Shown here in pieces: positions 9,901-19,700 of a DNA stretch of 64,000 bases. Position numbers and translations under genes: made by a program. The notes under the pieces were generated by a model that saw only the letters and a program-made list of their open reading frames with translations, did no database searches and was not told the DNA's origin. This stretch comes from Corallochytrium limacisporum (lineage: Eukaryota; Opisthokonta): assembly GCA_002811645.1 (NCBI GenBank), contig PDIP01000025.1, positions 25,996 to 89,995 on the forward strand, given 5' to 3'. The stretch's first letter is position 1. Each line of letters begins with the position of its first letter.

Positions 9901-10311
9901 TCGGAAAGTGGTTCGAATGTCCCTCTCATACTCGTCTCCTCCCAAGGGCATAAGATCCAGGTATCGCCGTTTTCTAGGAGCATACCACGATGGATCAATC
10001 GGAGGATATTCGTCTACAGGGGTCCCTTTCTTCTTCTGCCGCTCACTCCTGACCTCCCGTCCCTTGCCGCCGTCACCCATATCCACAATCTCGTCCTCAC
10101 CGGGAAGTTTGAAGTCCATTTGGTCATCATCCTCGTGGACAAGAACATCGTCGTCATTCCAAGCGGTCACCAAGTCATCAAAAACGTCGGCAAAGTCTGC
10201 TGGCCCTCTCTTCCCGCGAGGTGACGGCCGTGCCGCTCTCAAGTTACCACTGCCCATAGGACTCTTTAGTCCTGGACCCTTGGACGTGTTTGATCGACCA
10301 CTGGCCAACAT
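6973..10311 (-). CDS. Large disordered Ser/Arg/Lys-rich repeat protein, unknown function
   Basis: About 1110 residues counted from the first ATG at 10311 (MLASGRSN). The open frame continues without a stop to about 10404, and that part also reads like protein (DYVSPIEFVGLTSLAEA) but has no ATG, so a short upstream exon may supply the true start. The protein has a mixed acidic/basic N-terminal third, a run of (SGSR)n, an Ala/Val stretch, six tandem repeats of about 32 residues built on KRSxSKSS, two short FS(K/I)(L/I)F plus poly-basic segments that could bind membrane, and a C-terminus with PPPRPPK twice, a class of SH3 ligand. The many Arg/Lys-x-x-Ser sites suggest heavy phosphorylation. No enzyme domain was recognised and no family can be assigned. 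It could be a cytoskeletal or membrane scaffold, but that is a guess. Confidence 0.75.
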   Translation of the reverse strand: MLASGRSNTSKGPGLKSPMGSGNLRAARPSPRGKRGPADFADVFDDLVTAWNDDDVLVHEDDDQMDFKLPGEDEIVDMGDGGKGREVRSERQKKKGTPVDEYPPIDPSWYAPRKRRYLDLMPLGGDEYERDIRTTFRRKEEYSRELKKLADSVPTTPGSYGSRSGPPSPVKSSPSPAPRGIVEPEADWADFYNKHKGRIHGQEDEKDRILRDSRGNIMDAALSGPEGQAALERQQREEEFHTKSQQQIDDFRRSTAASVGPKYLNDEQAMTELRRKVENYRKTGQRTRSKSSSNLYVDIRRTQELNRAEMEGIITPRGTAVSAENVVMAGAMGGGVSAISLSGLDPSSRPTGDAPEPPVRKSSKERHRRQHSEPGLPVQDLRPKETDPEYAEQGNLRRSRKDKKPRSKDDLSKSEGGTFFSKLFGSKQSKSKEPEGEPEGEEGRKSSSRPSSRSGSRSKRAGTAAGAAGAYGAVNRSRRTDADPSTERRSGSRKGSRSGSRSGSRSGSRSGSRTQKDATTPSDGKVAAVAGAAAVAGAAAVASAAASTPGESQSSAPMDSSKVSKTPVAPADKQGESERKVLPQKATTDETESQPKKQQTELLEEGAGTVALGGMVSGAGDSNKETHAREAPTPKSAEEAQVVPAEASSVKRPKRRSSKPSTDGTQLPDGETQPDVPVQKPVRPKRNISKSSNDGSKVPDAENINDARTTEKPKPPKRTSSKSSIDRSKLATEETPQEVGESDRPKPVKRSASKSSIEKDKLPNAETPREVGESDGPKTVKRSASKSSIEKGKLPNAETPREVGDSDRPKTVKRSASKSSIDRGGESNSRRGSRSSGAYGSPRVAGQPSSSKPRSRTGSRSGSVDKSRRHSKGADVQVPASTSSKANPESAYMNVTPAKESKMSLEGSSEKPEKSKKKGIFSIFKKNKDKENKKETKKELKNEPKKEPKPRAQGGAYGAPVRPSPGHHNPERASLASKSSRKSKSRSRGELVEGSKSGEKAQPSSAKDPERSSLKSRPHKDFAEPSRSRSGSKEGDNSKPASRSGSKERMERPRSREDMRPPPVKIPDRNSGRIDPGKKKQEPLPALPPKETPPPRPPKTDADMPPPRPPKD
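7843..8361 (-). repeat. Six tandem 96-bp (32-codon) repeats inside the Ser/Arg-rich gene
   Basis: Successive units start about 96 bases apart (93 for the outermost). In protein each begins (R/P/T)(P/V)KR(S/T/N)xSKSS and runs through an acidic (K/S)LPxAETPxEVGxSDRPK half. The two central units are nearly identical and the outer ones are diverged, consistent with expansion from the middle. Confidence 0.9.
8778..8830 (-). repeat. 12-bp coding microsatellite encoding Ser-Gly-Ser-Arg
   Basis: Repeats of GAACCAGAACGG on the plus strand encode a run of SGSR on the minus strand, within the Ser/Arg-rich gene. The frame is kept. Confidence 0.8.
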
Positions 10312-10389
10312 GGCTTCTGCAAGTGATGTGAGGCCAACGAACTCTATTGGACTCACATAATCGTGGTCTTGAGACTCGTCGCTTTGCAC

Positions 10390-12112
10390 CTTTGTCTGTT
10401 GGTTTTATCGCAGCAACGCCAAATACCTGTCGTTGCCCAGAAAAAGGCCTCCGGAATCCTGAGCGAGACTCAACACCCAATCGGGTCCGACCCCACGGGC
10501 CCCGAGCACTCCCTACCTGTTCCGAGCCCGTTCCCTCTCTGTGCGCCCTTGCCGTCCCATTTAGGGCTTCCAACTACTGGCCAAAACGCGTCCAATATTT
10601 TGCCATCTCTTACCCCGCCTGGCCCAAAAAGTGCAATTCGTCGAAGTACAGAATCCAAGTCCCTCCCCACTCTGGTTCAATTGACACCAAGCAAAAGTGA
10701 TCTACCTTTGCCAATCCCGAATATTGCGGAAGTGGTGCGAGCGGGGGAAGAATGGTTGCGGCCATCTACCTCGGACCATTTGGCCTGTGTGGTTTTCTCG
10801 TGTCTCGGTTGTGAACAAAAGCTTGTACTTTTTGGGCAAAGGACCGCTTAGCCCCAAGGGTGATGAAGTGGCACACAGCGTGAGCGGAGGAGCGGGGTCC
10901 ATTCCTTCCGTTAGTTATTTCATATCACTACTGCGGGTTCCGAACGGACGGACCCGGCTTTTTTCCACTTCCAGGACGTACCCAATTGGTTCTAGGGGAT
11001 TTGAAGAAGGGGGGGGGGGCTCAGCAGCAGCGACAAAAAACAGAACATCGAGGAACACACGATGAAAAAAAAAGAAACAGCGAGCCAGGCAGAGAGAATA
11101 CAAAGAAAATTTTAGAAAAACAAAAAAAGGAACAACAACAAAGGGACCGACCACCAGGACCACGTACAAGAGAACGAGTCTGAAATAATAAGGGAAAGTA
11201 CGACAGTTTGGAATTGGTTTTGGTGGACAGGGCGTGCTGCGGTGGCATACGGTTGTCCGGCCCCAAACCACCACCACCACCACCGTTCCCGACCCGGGTC
11301 ACTGCTGGAGGGTGCTTCACCAGGGACACTCCCTGATGACAAAACACAGGGAACTGTGTCCCCCAATACATATGGCGAAGCCGCAGCCAACAATAGCAGC
11401 CGATGGCCAACACGCACTCCATGGGTGATGATCATCCGTGTTGCGGTTGCCATTTCACTCCTCGGTACATCTTGCAATGCAAGTGTGACAAGCAGCACCA
11501 GCTCTGCGAGTGTGCGCACAAACCTGTGTGTACGGCTTCAGTCCCACTGACCAACGACCCTCTTCACCATCTTCTTCAACACACACCTCAACACACCCTC
11601 ACCACTCCCTTCCCCACGGGGCTAGGATCGAAAGGAATTGGAGCATGGGTCGGGCCGACAAGCAGCAGGGGTCCGGTCGCTTTAGCAGGAGAAACGATAG
11701 TCAGAGGACGTAGCCTCGACATAGAAAACACAGTCACCCCTCCCCACTCGATTCCCTCTCCCTCCTCTGCAATCAAAAGCGGACAGAAAAAATTGCCATG
11801 GACGGTTTCTATGGGCTCGAAGGCTCAGTGTACTGTGGCACTGGGGAAAAACGGGATTCCCTTTTTCATCGTCGTGTGATATATTCTATATACGGACTCT
11901 GGAATTTGCACCCACCCAAGGGCACTAGGGATGGGGGACTCGTGTGTTGTTATCGAGTTGGAGACCCAGCTAGTGCAGTGCACAGCTATATATGATGCGG
12001 AATGAGTATCCTACCAGAGATCTCCCGTGGGTATGCACACACGCACAGTGGAAAAGTTTTAGTGTATCATATGTGAGTAGACTCCAGCAGCTGGACTGCA
12101 CGAGGAAGTAAG
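10390..12112. other. Intergenic between the Ser/Arg-rich gene and metaxin
   Basis: No gene was recognised on either strand. It contains a G11 run at 11009-11019 followed by an A-rich stretch and a (CCA)n tract near 11267. A first exon for the Ser/Arg-rich gene may hide near its left edge. It also holds the metaxin promoter. Confidence 0.55.
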
Positions 12113-13138
12113 ATGGCGTCCACGTCGTCAACGAAAAAGCCACTCGAATTGCACACATGGTCCGAGAAATGGGGTCTTACGACTTCCAGCCCGGAAGGAC
12201 TGGCGCTGATGGCATATGCTCATGTGGTGGGTGTGAACCTGAAGATCGTAAATGAAAATAATCCAAGAATGTCGCCGACAGGACAGCTCCCCTTTCTCAA
12301 GGACCACCACGGTCGCACAATCACTGGGTTAGACAATAGTCTCAACTATCTGCGCGAACATGGAACGCGAAAACATGAGGACGGCCTTAGTCAAGAGGAA
12401 CAGTTAACATCACAGGGACTGATTGCACTTGTGGAAGAAAGTCTAGTACCTGCCTTGTTCTACGACTGGTGTTACGATGGAGATAACTGGGAAAAGGGAA
12501 TGCGTCATGCCTTTGAAGAGATGTTGCCATTCCCGTTGAACTATCTTGAACCGTCGAGAATTTTGGCTTCCCTCAATGCTATGATTGGGCTTCGCCATGG
12601 CGTACGTGGTTCCAACGTAAGAAATGGCGATGACTTGTACACATCAGCTAATCGGGCTTTGGACGTACTACAACAGACTATTGTGTCAAGTGGAAAACCA
12701 TTGAGTGGCAGTAAGTACGGAGCGGTAGATGCTGTTGTTTGGGCATGTTTGAAGGTTGGATTGGCAGTTCCCACTGAGAAGTCCGCATTCAAGAAGATGA
12801 TTGAAGCAAGACCCGAGCTTGTGGTGTGGGTCAAGGCGACAGACAAGCAAGTCGGCGATGCAGCGGGTCAGAGCGGTGAGTACGGTACAGATGGTAAGAG
12901 CAAGGACCAGAGCAAGACGGCACCGGGTATGCCGTCAGAGGAGGAAAACCGGAAGATGATTCAGGGTGGACGACTACCATTTATCGCGTTTACCGTCACA
13001 GCCATGATCGGGTACGCACTTTACAATGGTATGTTCCTTCTGCGGCGCTTGCAGGCTGTGCAAGCACAGCAGGCCAGGCGCGCAGGAATGAGTCAGCAGC
13101 CCGCTAAAGTAGACTACCGCAAGTTCATGGAACATTAG
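12113..13138 (+). CDS. MTX: Metaxin-like protein (mitochondrial outer-membrane SAM complex)
   Basis: A 341-residue tail-anchored protein of the metaxin/Sam37 family. These proteins are cytosol-facing partners of Sam50 in inserting beta-barrel proteins into the mitochondrial outer membrane, and in animals they also tie mitochondria to motors. Residues 1-90 form the thioredoxin-like half (LHTWSEKWGLTTSSPEGLAL, then SPTGQLPFL, a typical metaxin GST-N pattern). Residues 95-240 are the helical GST-C half with KYGAVDAVVW, matching the family's LSSADAxLF region. A hydrophobic helix at 288-310, followed by basic residues, is the membrane anchor. The linker at 245-285 is polar. Whether it is metaxin 1, 2 or 3 cannot be decided. 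It converges with the TLC gene across 51 bp. Confidence 0.85.
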   Translation: MASTSSTKKPLELHTWSEKWGLTTSSPEGLALMAYAHVVGVNLKIVNENNPRMSPTGQLPFLKDHHGRTITGLDNSLNYLREHGTRKHEDGLSQEEQLTSQGLIALVEESLVPALFYDWCYDGDNWEKGMRHAFEEMLPFPLNYLEPSRILASLNAMIGLRHGVRGSNVRNGDDLYTSANRALDVLQQTIVSSGKPLSGSKYGAVDAVVWACLKVGLAVPTEKSAFKKMIEARPELVVWVKATDKQVGDAAGQSGEYGTDGKSKDQSKTAPGMPSEEENRKMIQGGRLPFIAFTVTAMIGYALYNGMFLLRRLQAVQAQQARRAGMSQQPAKVDYRKFMEH

Positions 13139-13155
13139 TGTGATCTAGTGGTTGT

Positions 13156-13161
13156 AATAAA
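13156..13161 (+). promoter_or_regulatory. Candidate polyadenylation signal AATAAA for metaxin
   Basis: TGTAATAAAA begins about 16 bases after the stop, in a 51-bp gap to the convergent TLC gene. The metaxin transcript must therefore run into the neighbour if cleavage is 10-30 bases downstream. Confidence 0.4.
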
Positions 13162-13189
13162 ATAGTCATGATACGTTTTCCTAACCCGC

Positions 13190-13930
13190 TCATGTAGTTT
13201 GCATCGGTCTGGTCTTAGGCCTTGCTCCACCGGACTTCATCAATTTACGAAGCAAGACATAGTTCAGCCACCAGATGCCCACAGCTCCTCCGAGGCCAAA
13301 GAGCGTGATCGGGTTCCTAAACTTTTCCCGCTCACATTCCTCGTAGCTCTTCCACAGACCGTATGAATGGACCAGTCCGCGAAAGATAAAAAAGATAGCA
13401 TACTGAACAACTTCTGAGACAACAAACAGTTTAGTGTCAGCTAAACCAGCGAACTGCAGCAGCTTCCGCCAGTGCAGGAAAATAGAGTGTGGCTCTGCGA
13501 GCAGTGCCAAAAAAGTATATGGTTGATACATCCGCACGTACAGAGATAGAGCCAGTCCGAACACAACGATCACATGGTGATTTCTGGTCATCCGATCAGT
13601 CTTGAACAGATCTTTAGCAGCCATGCTATACGTGTCAAAGATGAAATATCCAAGGGACCAAGCTACGGCTTGCCTGACATATACGCTGTGATACTCATCC
13701 ATATGGTCAAAGACCCTCAACCCATTCTCAACCAACTCCTTGGCCAGGAGGTATGTCACCGTGACCGCATGACAAAACGATCCCGAATGGTTGCGGAACA
13801 ACAGCCTGCTTCTAGGAGACAGTGACTGTGGGATGAGACCCGCGACCTCAACTCCTTTATCGACCGCAGCATGCAGCAAAAATGATACCGCGGCCCAGGC
13901 GATCGTTCTGGGGCCATCCATTAATGGCAT
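13190..13930 (-). CDS. TLC-domain membrane protein (TRAM-LAG1-CLN8 family)
   Basis: A 246-residue polytopic protein. Several hydrophobic helices surround the family hallmarks: an RNHSGSFCHA segment near residue 46, a D-rich turn with GYFIFDTYSM, and the paired histidines in RNHHVIVVFGLAL. That order (N/H-rich helix, YFxxD, HH) is what TLC-domain proteins such as TLCD1-5 and FAM57 show. The family includes ceramide synthases and membrane-fluidity or lipid-sensing proteins. The absence of the Lag1 consensus extension and of a homeobox-like domain argues against a ceramide synthase. The C-terminal tail is basic (KSGGARPKTRPMQTT). The ATG at 13930 gives MPLMDGP. It probably resides in the ER or plasma membrane; the exact function is not inferable. 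Confidence 0.75.
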   Translation of the reverse strand: MPLMDGPRTIAWAAVSFLLHAAVDKGVEVAGLIPQSLSPRSRLLFRNHSGSFCHAVTVTYLLAKELVENGLRVFDHMDEYHSVYVRQAVAWSLGYFIFDTYSMAAKDLFKTDRMTRNHHVIVVFGLALSLYVRMYQPYTFLALLAEPHSIFLHWRKLLQFAGLADTKLFVVSEVVQYAIFFIFRGLVHSYGLWKSYEECEREKFRNPITLFGLGGAVGIWWLNYVLLRKLMKSGGARPKTRPMQTT

Positions 13931-14894
13931 GGTTCTAAAGCCTTATCTAGTCCGCACAAGGAATGCGGATTGGGGCCATGCCAGACGTCAGATTGAAGAG
14001 GACAAGTACCCACATCGCGTGTGGCATTGCGTACGGACTGATGAGTCTCGCCAATGGCTGCTTCTCGCTTCGCGGATGGGGATGCAAGGCGCGCTCCTTG
14101 CGAGTGCCAAAAACAGCGAAAAGCAAACGCACAGTCCACAATTATTGATCAATAAATTTACGCTCGATATTTTCTCAAGCGGGTCAAAAGAATCATTGGG
14201 CCCCCCCTCCATTCGATAGTGGCCACCTCCTGTGCGTTGGGAACACTATAGGAAAAAGGCCCCAGGTTCTCAATTAATGGGGACGGGGAAGGTACAGTGG
14301 CAGTTCTATAGTGAAGACACCATACCGTACCTAGTTTACGACAAGTAGGAAGTGGAGAGGACATTCTGGGCGGAGGTTCAGTACCTTATTTACCTGCTTG
14401 CTGGACCAAAACTCAGCCTACTTTATGGTAGCGAAGGACAAAATGACCCTTCTGTTTCGAGCTGTGCCAGTGTCTTTTCCCGTTCGCGATGGACACCATT
14501 CTTGGAGTGTCTGTATAGTGAACATATGGAAACTGTCTCGCACAAGACGTAGGTTAAGCGTCTGCTCTTTAGCGAAAGGCTCGCCAGGGACAGGACATTT
14601 TGGGCGGTGAACGAGGACAAAGGAAGGACGTTCTGAACGGTTGCAGTTCTTCACAAACCTGTCTGAAGTGATTCTATCTCTCTCGTGGGAGGACCATTTG
14701 TGCTCTCTACCAGTATTGATTATTCGCGTGGGGCAGGTAGAACTACCAGGTCTGAACCGAAGACCAAATTTTTATATCCGGACTGCTTTACTTTATTCTG
14801 CGTATCCGCACGCGGTCGATAGCTCACAGTGGGCAGGTTTTTTCAAGCGCGAACACGACTTCACAGTACTATACCTTCTTCAGTCATGCTTCTC
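13931..14894. other. Intergenic, no gene seen
   Basis: This is the upstream flank of the TLC gene. It contains the perfect palindrome TTATTGATCAATAA at 14142-14155 and an imperfect 15-base direct repeat, GGACATTYTGGGCGG, at 14359-14373 and 14593-14607. Open frames are short and meaningless. Confidence 0.55.
14142..14155. repeat. 14-bp perfect palindrome TTATTGATCAATAA
   Basis: A two-fold symmetric site upstream of the TLC gene. It contains TGATCAATA, which recurs at 17050, 34594 and 52414. It could be a dimeric transcription-factor site; function is unknown. Confidence 0.5.
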
Positions 14895-15866
14895 CTAAAC
14901 AAGAGACTTGTGCTCGGGTACGCTCGGGGGAATGTGGAGCCCACCGGCCTGATGATAAGGGGGGACATCGGGGCAATAAGAGTGTTCCGAATAGAACCTT
15001 TGGGTGCAAGTGCTAATGACGGAGACGGGAGGCTGTCTTTCGCCGTTAAGATACATTGGAAAGGAGAAGACCACCACTGTATCGCTTGACACGGCTTCAC
15101 CGGTAGTGCTCGCTTGTCTAATGATAGGCTGACACATGCCATATGAATTTTCGCTGTACTCGACATCGAAAGTCAGGCTGCCCATCTTGTTGTCAAAGAC
15201 GAGAGTCAAAGTCTGATCCTCCAGGTTACAAGCGCTCCCATCAATGTCGAGGGTGGCGGTCGAGATTCCCGAATCGAAGGGTACTGCATTCTCCTGGTAC
15301 AGTGAGATGGAATCCGGGCTTTCATAAATGGTACCAGCGGGAAGAAGGTTGTAGTTGTGGAACTGGACAAACCCTGTTGGTGTGTTGATGCCACCATCCT
15401 GGGCTAACATGGGAACTCCAGGGCAGCCACCGTTGAGCAGCCATTCACTGGCAAGGCAAGAGCTAATTGCGGAGTAACGGCCACCATCGCTGTTTACCAT
15501 GGCATTACCGTAGACGGTGACAATACCAGGCGTATCAAAGACATCTGTATCCGAGATGGCTGCAATAGAGTTGATTTTGACGACGCATTCCTCTTCGTCG
15601 CCCCCCAGAGCATAGTACTCAATATCTGCCTTGAGCCCACCCTGATTGTTGTCGATCATGATATTAAGGCTCTGAACCTCAAACTGATCAGAAGATCCAT
15701 AGGCGCTTACCTCTATGTTCAGTGAAGTATTTGGGCTTGGGTAGGTCCAGGAGGATTGGCGGTGGTAAGTGGACGAAAGCATGTCAGGAGCGCTAACCGT
15801 GCCTTGTGGGATATCCGCATAGTTATATATTTGAAGGCTTCCAGTGCAAGTGGTAAAAGCTGGCAT
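14895..15866 (-). CDS. Two-repeat Cys-containing protein of unknown family
   Basis: An open frame of 323 residues that is an internal duplication of about 153 residues. G9-SLQIYNYADIPQGTV aligns with G165-FVQFHNYNLLPAGTI; the IDNNQGGLKADIEY block (71-84) aligns with FDNKMGSLTFDVEY (224-237); ISSCLAS...CPGVP (134-152) aligns with ISTCTQR...CPDVP (284-302). The modules look beta-rich and extracellular, with spaced cysteines, but this reading frame has no signal peptide. It starts at MPAF in mid-module and the same frame is open further upstream to a stop at 15978. I think it is the 3' part of a longer gene whose upstream part is spliced or broken (see 15981-16732). I do not recognise the family. 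Codon use looks like a real gene. Confidence 0.6.
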   Translation of the reverse strand: MPAFTTCTGSLQIYNYADIPQGTVSAPDMLSSTYHRQSSWTYPSPNTSLNIEVSAYGSSDQFEVQSLNIMIDNNQGGLKADIEYYALGGDEEECVVKINSIAAISDTDVFDTPGIVTVYGNAMVNSDGGRYSAISSCLASEWLLNGGCPGVPMLAQDGGINTPTGFVQFHNYNLLPAGTIYESPDSISLYQENAVPFDSGISTATLDIDGSACNLEDQTLTLVFDNKMGSLTFDVEYSENSYGMCQPIIRQASTTGEAVSSDTVVVFSFPMYLNGERQPPVSVISTCTQRFYSEHSYCPDVPPYHQAGGLHIPPSVPEHKSLV

Positions 15867-15945
15867 TTCAATAATTACAAGGACCTCAATTCCCTGCTTT
15901 CGATAGTACGCAACCGAACCAGATTCACTTTGGAGCAGATTCAGA

Positions 15946-15981
15946 CTGCCTTTTGTACCTAGTTCCGCCGTCCCTGATTAC
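15946..15981 (-). other. Possible 36-nt intron (GT...AG)
   Basis: On the minus strand a GT at 15981 and an AG ending at 15946 bracket 36 bases that contain the only in-frame stop (TAA). Removing them joins an upstream open segment to the two-repeat frame without a shift. The intron would be very short and no other intron was confirmed in this window, so this is speculative. Confidence 0.25.
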
Positions 15982-16732
15982 TGGGTGATGGTAAGCTGTC
16001 CTTCAATCCTTTTGCAATCGAGTCCAGTGCCACTTGCAAAGAATCCTTTCTCAGGCACGCCGTTGGTTCCTGGCTTGCATTGGGAGATGATGGGACAATT
16101 GGAACGACCAGACCGGACTAGTTCCCAAGTCTTCAGCTTCCCATGCTATTGCCATCCATCCACGAAATTCGTTCTATAGAGGAATCTGTAGTCTCATAAT
16201 CCAATACTGTGTCCAATCCCCGTGTTAGCAGACTGATATTCACGGTTATGGTGGCTTTCTATGCACATCAAGACATACACTCTCTGCAGGGTCACTTTAG
16301 GTCCTGCAGGTACGATTTTGTATTGGGCCGGGGGAAAGGGGAAAGGGGAACACAATCATTTGCCCTGCGCACGCTTCATCTCGTACCCTTCTCCATTGGC
16401 TCAGTATCAATTTACAACAAACCCGATGGCCCTCCGTCCCCCCATTCACTCAAATTCTATTTTCGGGGTGACTTTATGGTTGCCAGCCTGAGCAGAGTTC
16501 TGAACATGCCAGGTACTACATGTTCACCCGTCTGGAGCTGCCAAAATCCCTGTCCGCCACAGTTTCCCTTGTCACACAAGGTCCTGGAAGGACAGCTGAC
16601 CAATTTGTTACAGTCTACCAGCCAAAGCGACAATCGCAGTGCAAATTTCTTTTGAATCTGTAGTGGACAGTGCAATAGCTTGCTCACTTTCGCATGGCCA
16701 TCCTGTCTAGCTACCCAGCCCGGTGCGTCCAC
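15981..16732 (-). pseudogene. Broken upstream copies of the same Cys-repeat module
   Basis: Minus-strand segments in different frames carry pieces of the module. One (15981-16145) reads TWELVRSGRSNCPIISQC and then KGFF. Another (in 16457-16732) reads LWLVDCNKLVSCPSRTLC followed by GFWQLQTGEHVVPGMF, which aligns with the GFVQFHNYNLLPAGTI block of the downstream frame. The distance between the pieces, about 310 bases, is close to the length of the missing middle of one repeat. Stops and shifts separate them, so this is either decay of a longer repeat gene or a multi-exon gene with short introns that I cannot resolve. Confidence 0.5.
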
Positions 16733-19700
16733 CCCTCAACCCCCGCAATTGCTAAAAAAAAAGCCTTCCATTTCATCGAACGACGTTCCCCCCGAAAGAA
16801 ACTACAAGAGAAGGAAAATCTTATAATAAATGGCCTTGCATGAAACAAGCAACAATTTTTGTAGCGACGGGTGGGGCAAAGTCTGCACGACAGTAAGCGC
16901 ATTGCAGGTGCGGAAATCACTGCGCAGGCTGCTGACTCCGGGAAAGGTACGGTCACCAGCGGTTCCAGCATTGACCAAAAAAGAAAAAGAAAAAGGAGAG
17001 ACCGGCGGATATATTTTAATATCCGGATTAGTTACGAACCTAGGGGTTGTGATCAATAACTTAAATTGGGGGTCAGTTTTGGAAGTATTGAACAGTCGGC
17101 CCTAAGACAATTCTTTGTCTAATTCGTTGATCCACTTGGAGCGGGTCAGCTGGTGGTGCTCCGCCTATCAGTTGGACTCAACCCGCTGCTGGCTAATTGC
17201 CAATCTCTATCAGTCCAGCGCATCCGATCCCTGGCTCTTGGCCCCCCCCCTCGGGGGGGTGGGGGCCGTTGTTCGTCGTTACACCATAGTGGGTTCATTG
17301 CAATCGTCCGTCCCCTGAGGAGGCTGCAGGAGATGTGTGGGGGAGGAGGGGCTGCTTTCGGGGACTTCGTTACGTCTGACTCCCCGCCCGGCCAACATCA
17401 TACTGTACCAGATCGCAGATGTCCATATCCCCGGCCGTTTACCTTAGGTCTCGATCTGTAACATGCTTAAGCGAGGGAAGGCCTCTGATCCCGACAGCTG
17501 TCACTGGAAAAACGATGGATCAAAGTGGTAGAGTCCTGAATGCTAATCCCAGCGGCGGCGACGTTCCAACGTAGAATTACTATCTGACAGATAGAGCTGG
17601 TGCTGCGACATCTATTGGCTGTGGGGAGCTTGGGACTGATACTTTAAATATTCAATCAGACCACTGCGATTTCTCAAAGAGGACACAAACTGCTCACTCC
17701 CTCATTCCAATGCAGCCGCCACTGAGACATACACAGCGAGACTGCAGTCCGGTGGGGGATTCATAGCAAATGAATCGCTCGCTCAGGAAATGTTCCTGAG
17801 CACCGGGCATAAAAAGTTAACCCCTTCGATTCACTGCCGATCAAACAAAACTATCTGCTGTAGTCCTAACCAGTAGGTAAGTGGGTAATCAGCAGGGTCA
17901 CGCAATCAAAAGAGCAATGTTGGCACCAGGTCTTGGCCAAAGATTGCCTCCCGATGAACTATATACTTTGGTGGGATACATTTTTGGTCTCCGCGAGTAC
18001 TTAAAACCACCAGTACCTGTGTATCCTCTTCACTTTGGTGCCAGGCCCACCAAGGGATATATTTCGGTCGGTTCCCCCAAACTCTGAGCACTCGTGGGTA
18101 TATTGAATGAACATGGACTATTGTATTGTTGGGATTTGTTTTCCGCACTTTTGTGGGAGGGGAGTGGCGAATTTGAGCTCAATTTCCCTACACTTTATAT
18201 ATGGAGAACAAAGGTGTGTCGATGTCCCTGCCACTTGACTGGAACGTTCCAGTTCAATTCTTAGGGTACCACAACGTGAGAGCATATAGCTGTATTCAGG
18301 TTCCCTTTTCGCTATTGGGCTCCATGTGGTGCGGTCCTGGAAGTCCAAGTTTATTGCAACTGGTGCTGTAATTTAATCGGTAGCAGGTAGTACTGGGTCT
18401 GTAGTTTGCAGCCAGGGCCCGCGACATAGCGTCTGGCTGGCGCGATGGTTAACCTCTTTGACTCCCACAGGTCACGCGGGCTTATCCAATACTGAATGCC
18501 CGCTTTCCATCTGCTTGCAGTTGGGATCGACGGGAAACAAAACTGCAATTATCGTCACAGTGCCAGAACCACTGACGGCAGAGATCCTAAGAAAGAAGTT
18601 TCCAGAGCTAGCGTTTAGTTTGGATCATGAGACACCCCCAATGTGGCAGTGGCTGTGAAACATGTCTATGATGTGGCCTCTGATCTTTGGTCGATTGTCT
18701 GTGTGGGGCTGCCTTGCCATTTTGTTCTCGGTTTCGAACCCATGAGAGGAAAGAACCCAAGCTGGTGTCTGTGTACAGCTGCGTGGGTTCCAGCTGCTGT
18801 ATGAGCCCATAACGTTTTGAAACCCGCTGTCCTCTTCCCTCCCACTCTTATACGCTGCATCAATATCTGTACACAGTATGTATGTATGTATGTCTGTAGG
18901 GACTATGAAGCTACTTTCCGTTCCATCATTCTTTGACATGTGCGCTTTGTGGCAGCGTAGCATAGGAACACCACACCTGACCCAGTCTGCAACAGTCGCA
19001 CTCCATAAGAGAAAGAGACAGCCTACCATAAATTCACGCCTCCTGGTTGTAGCGTGCTTCTCTTCTTTATGAAAGCCGGACGTTGCAAATCACCCCCTGG
19101 TCACCCGCAATTCACCAACAAGAGGCTCCCTCGAACAGCTGACCTGCTTGGGGGTGGCGGACTCGCACGGACGTGACGCATGCAAGGCAGACAGTAGTAC
19201 CAAATACAAACGGTCTCGAACCTTAAAGTGCACGACACTCATGTCCAAAGTCTTCGAGTCCTGCCCACCCTGAACACAGAGGGTTAGCCCCAGCTCCAGC
19301 TGGTGTCGACTTGTGCACAGCAATCGGTGCCAGAAGCGCAATTATATGTCGTCATGAAAATAAGCTAAGGGGTTGATAGTAAATAAACTGCAGTACTGTG
19401 AGCCGTGCCGCATGTGTGACGATACTTTGCTTTTTAAGTCTTCTTCCCGGACGGGCTCGTACTACTGATTCTCAGACTAGTCATCTGCCCCTCCCCCGCA
19501 CCCCCCCCTCGCGCGGCCTTCCTTCCCTCCCCAAAGCAAGGTTGCAGATTGTTCCTTGCTCTGTGTTAAGTATGCTGCGGCTGTCCTCTTTCCCCTGAAA
19601 GCCACACCGGGAATTTTTCCTTGTCCCACAAACCCCCATTGCTGTCTCTTCCTTGCCAAAATGCGGTCTGGGCACCTGGGTGCGGAACTCAAGTTTCTCC

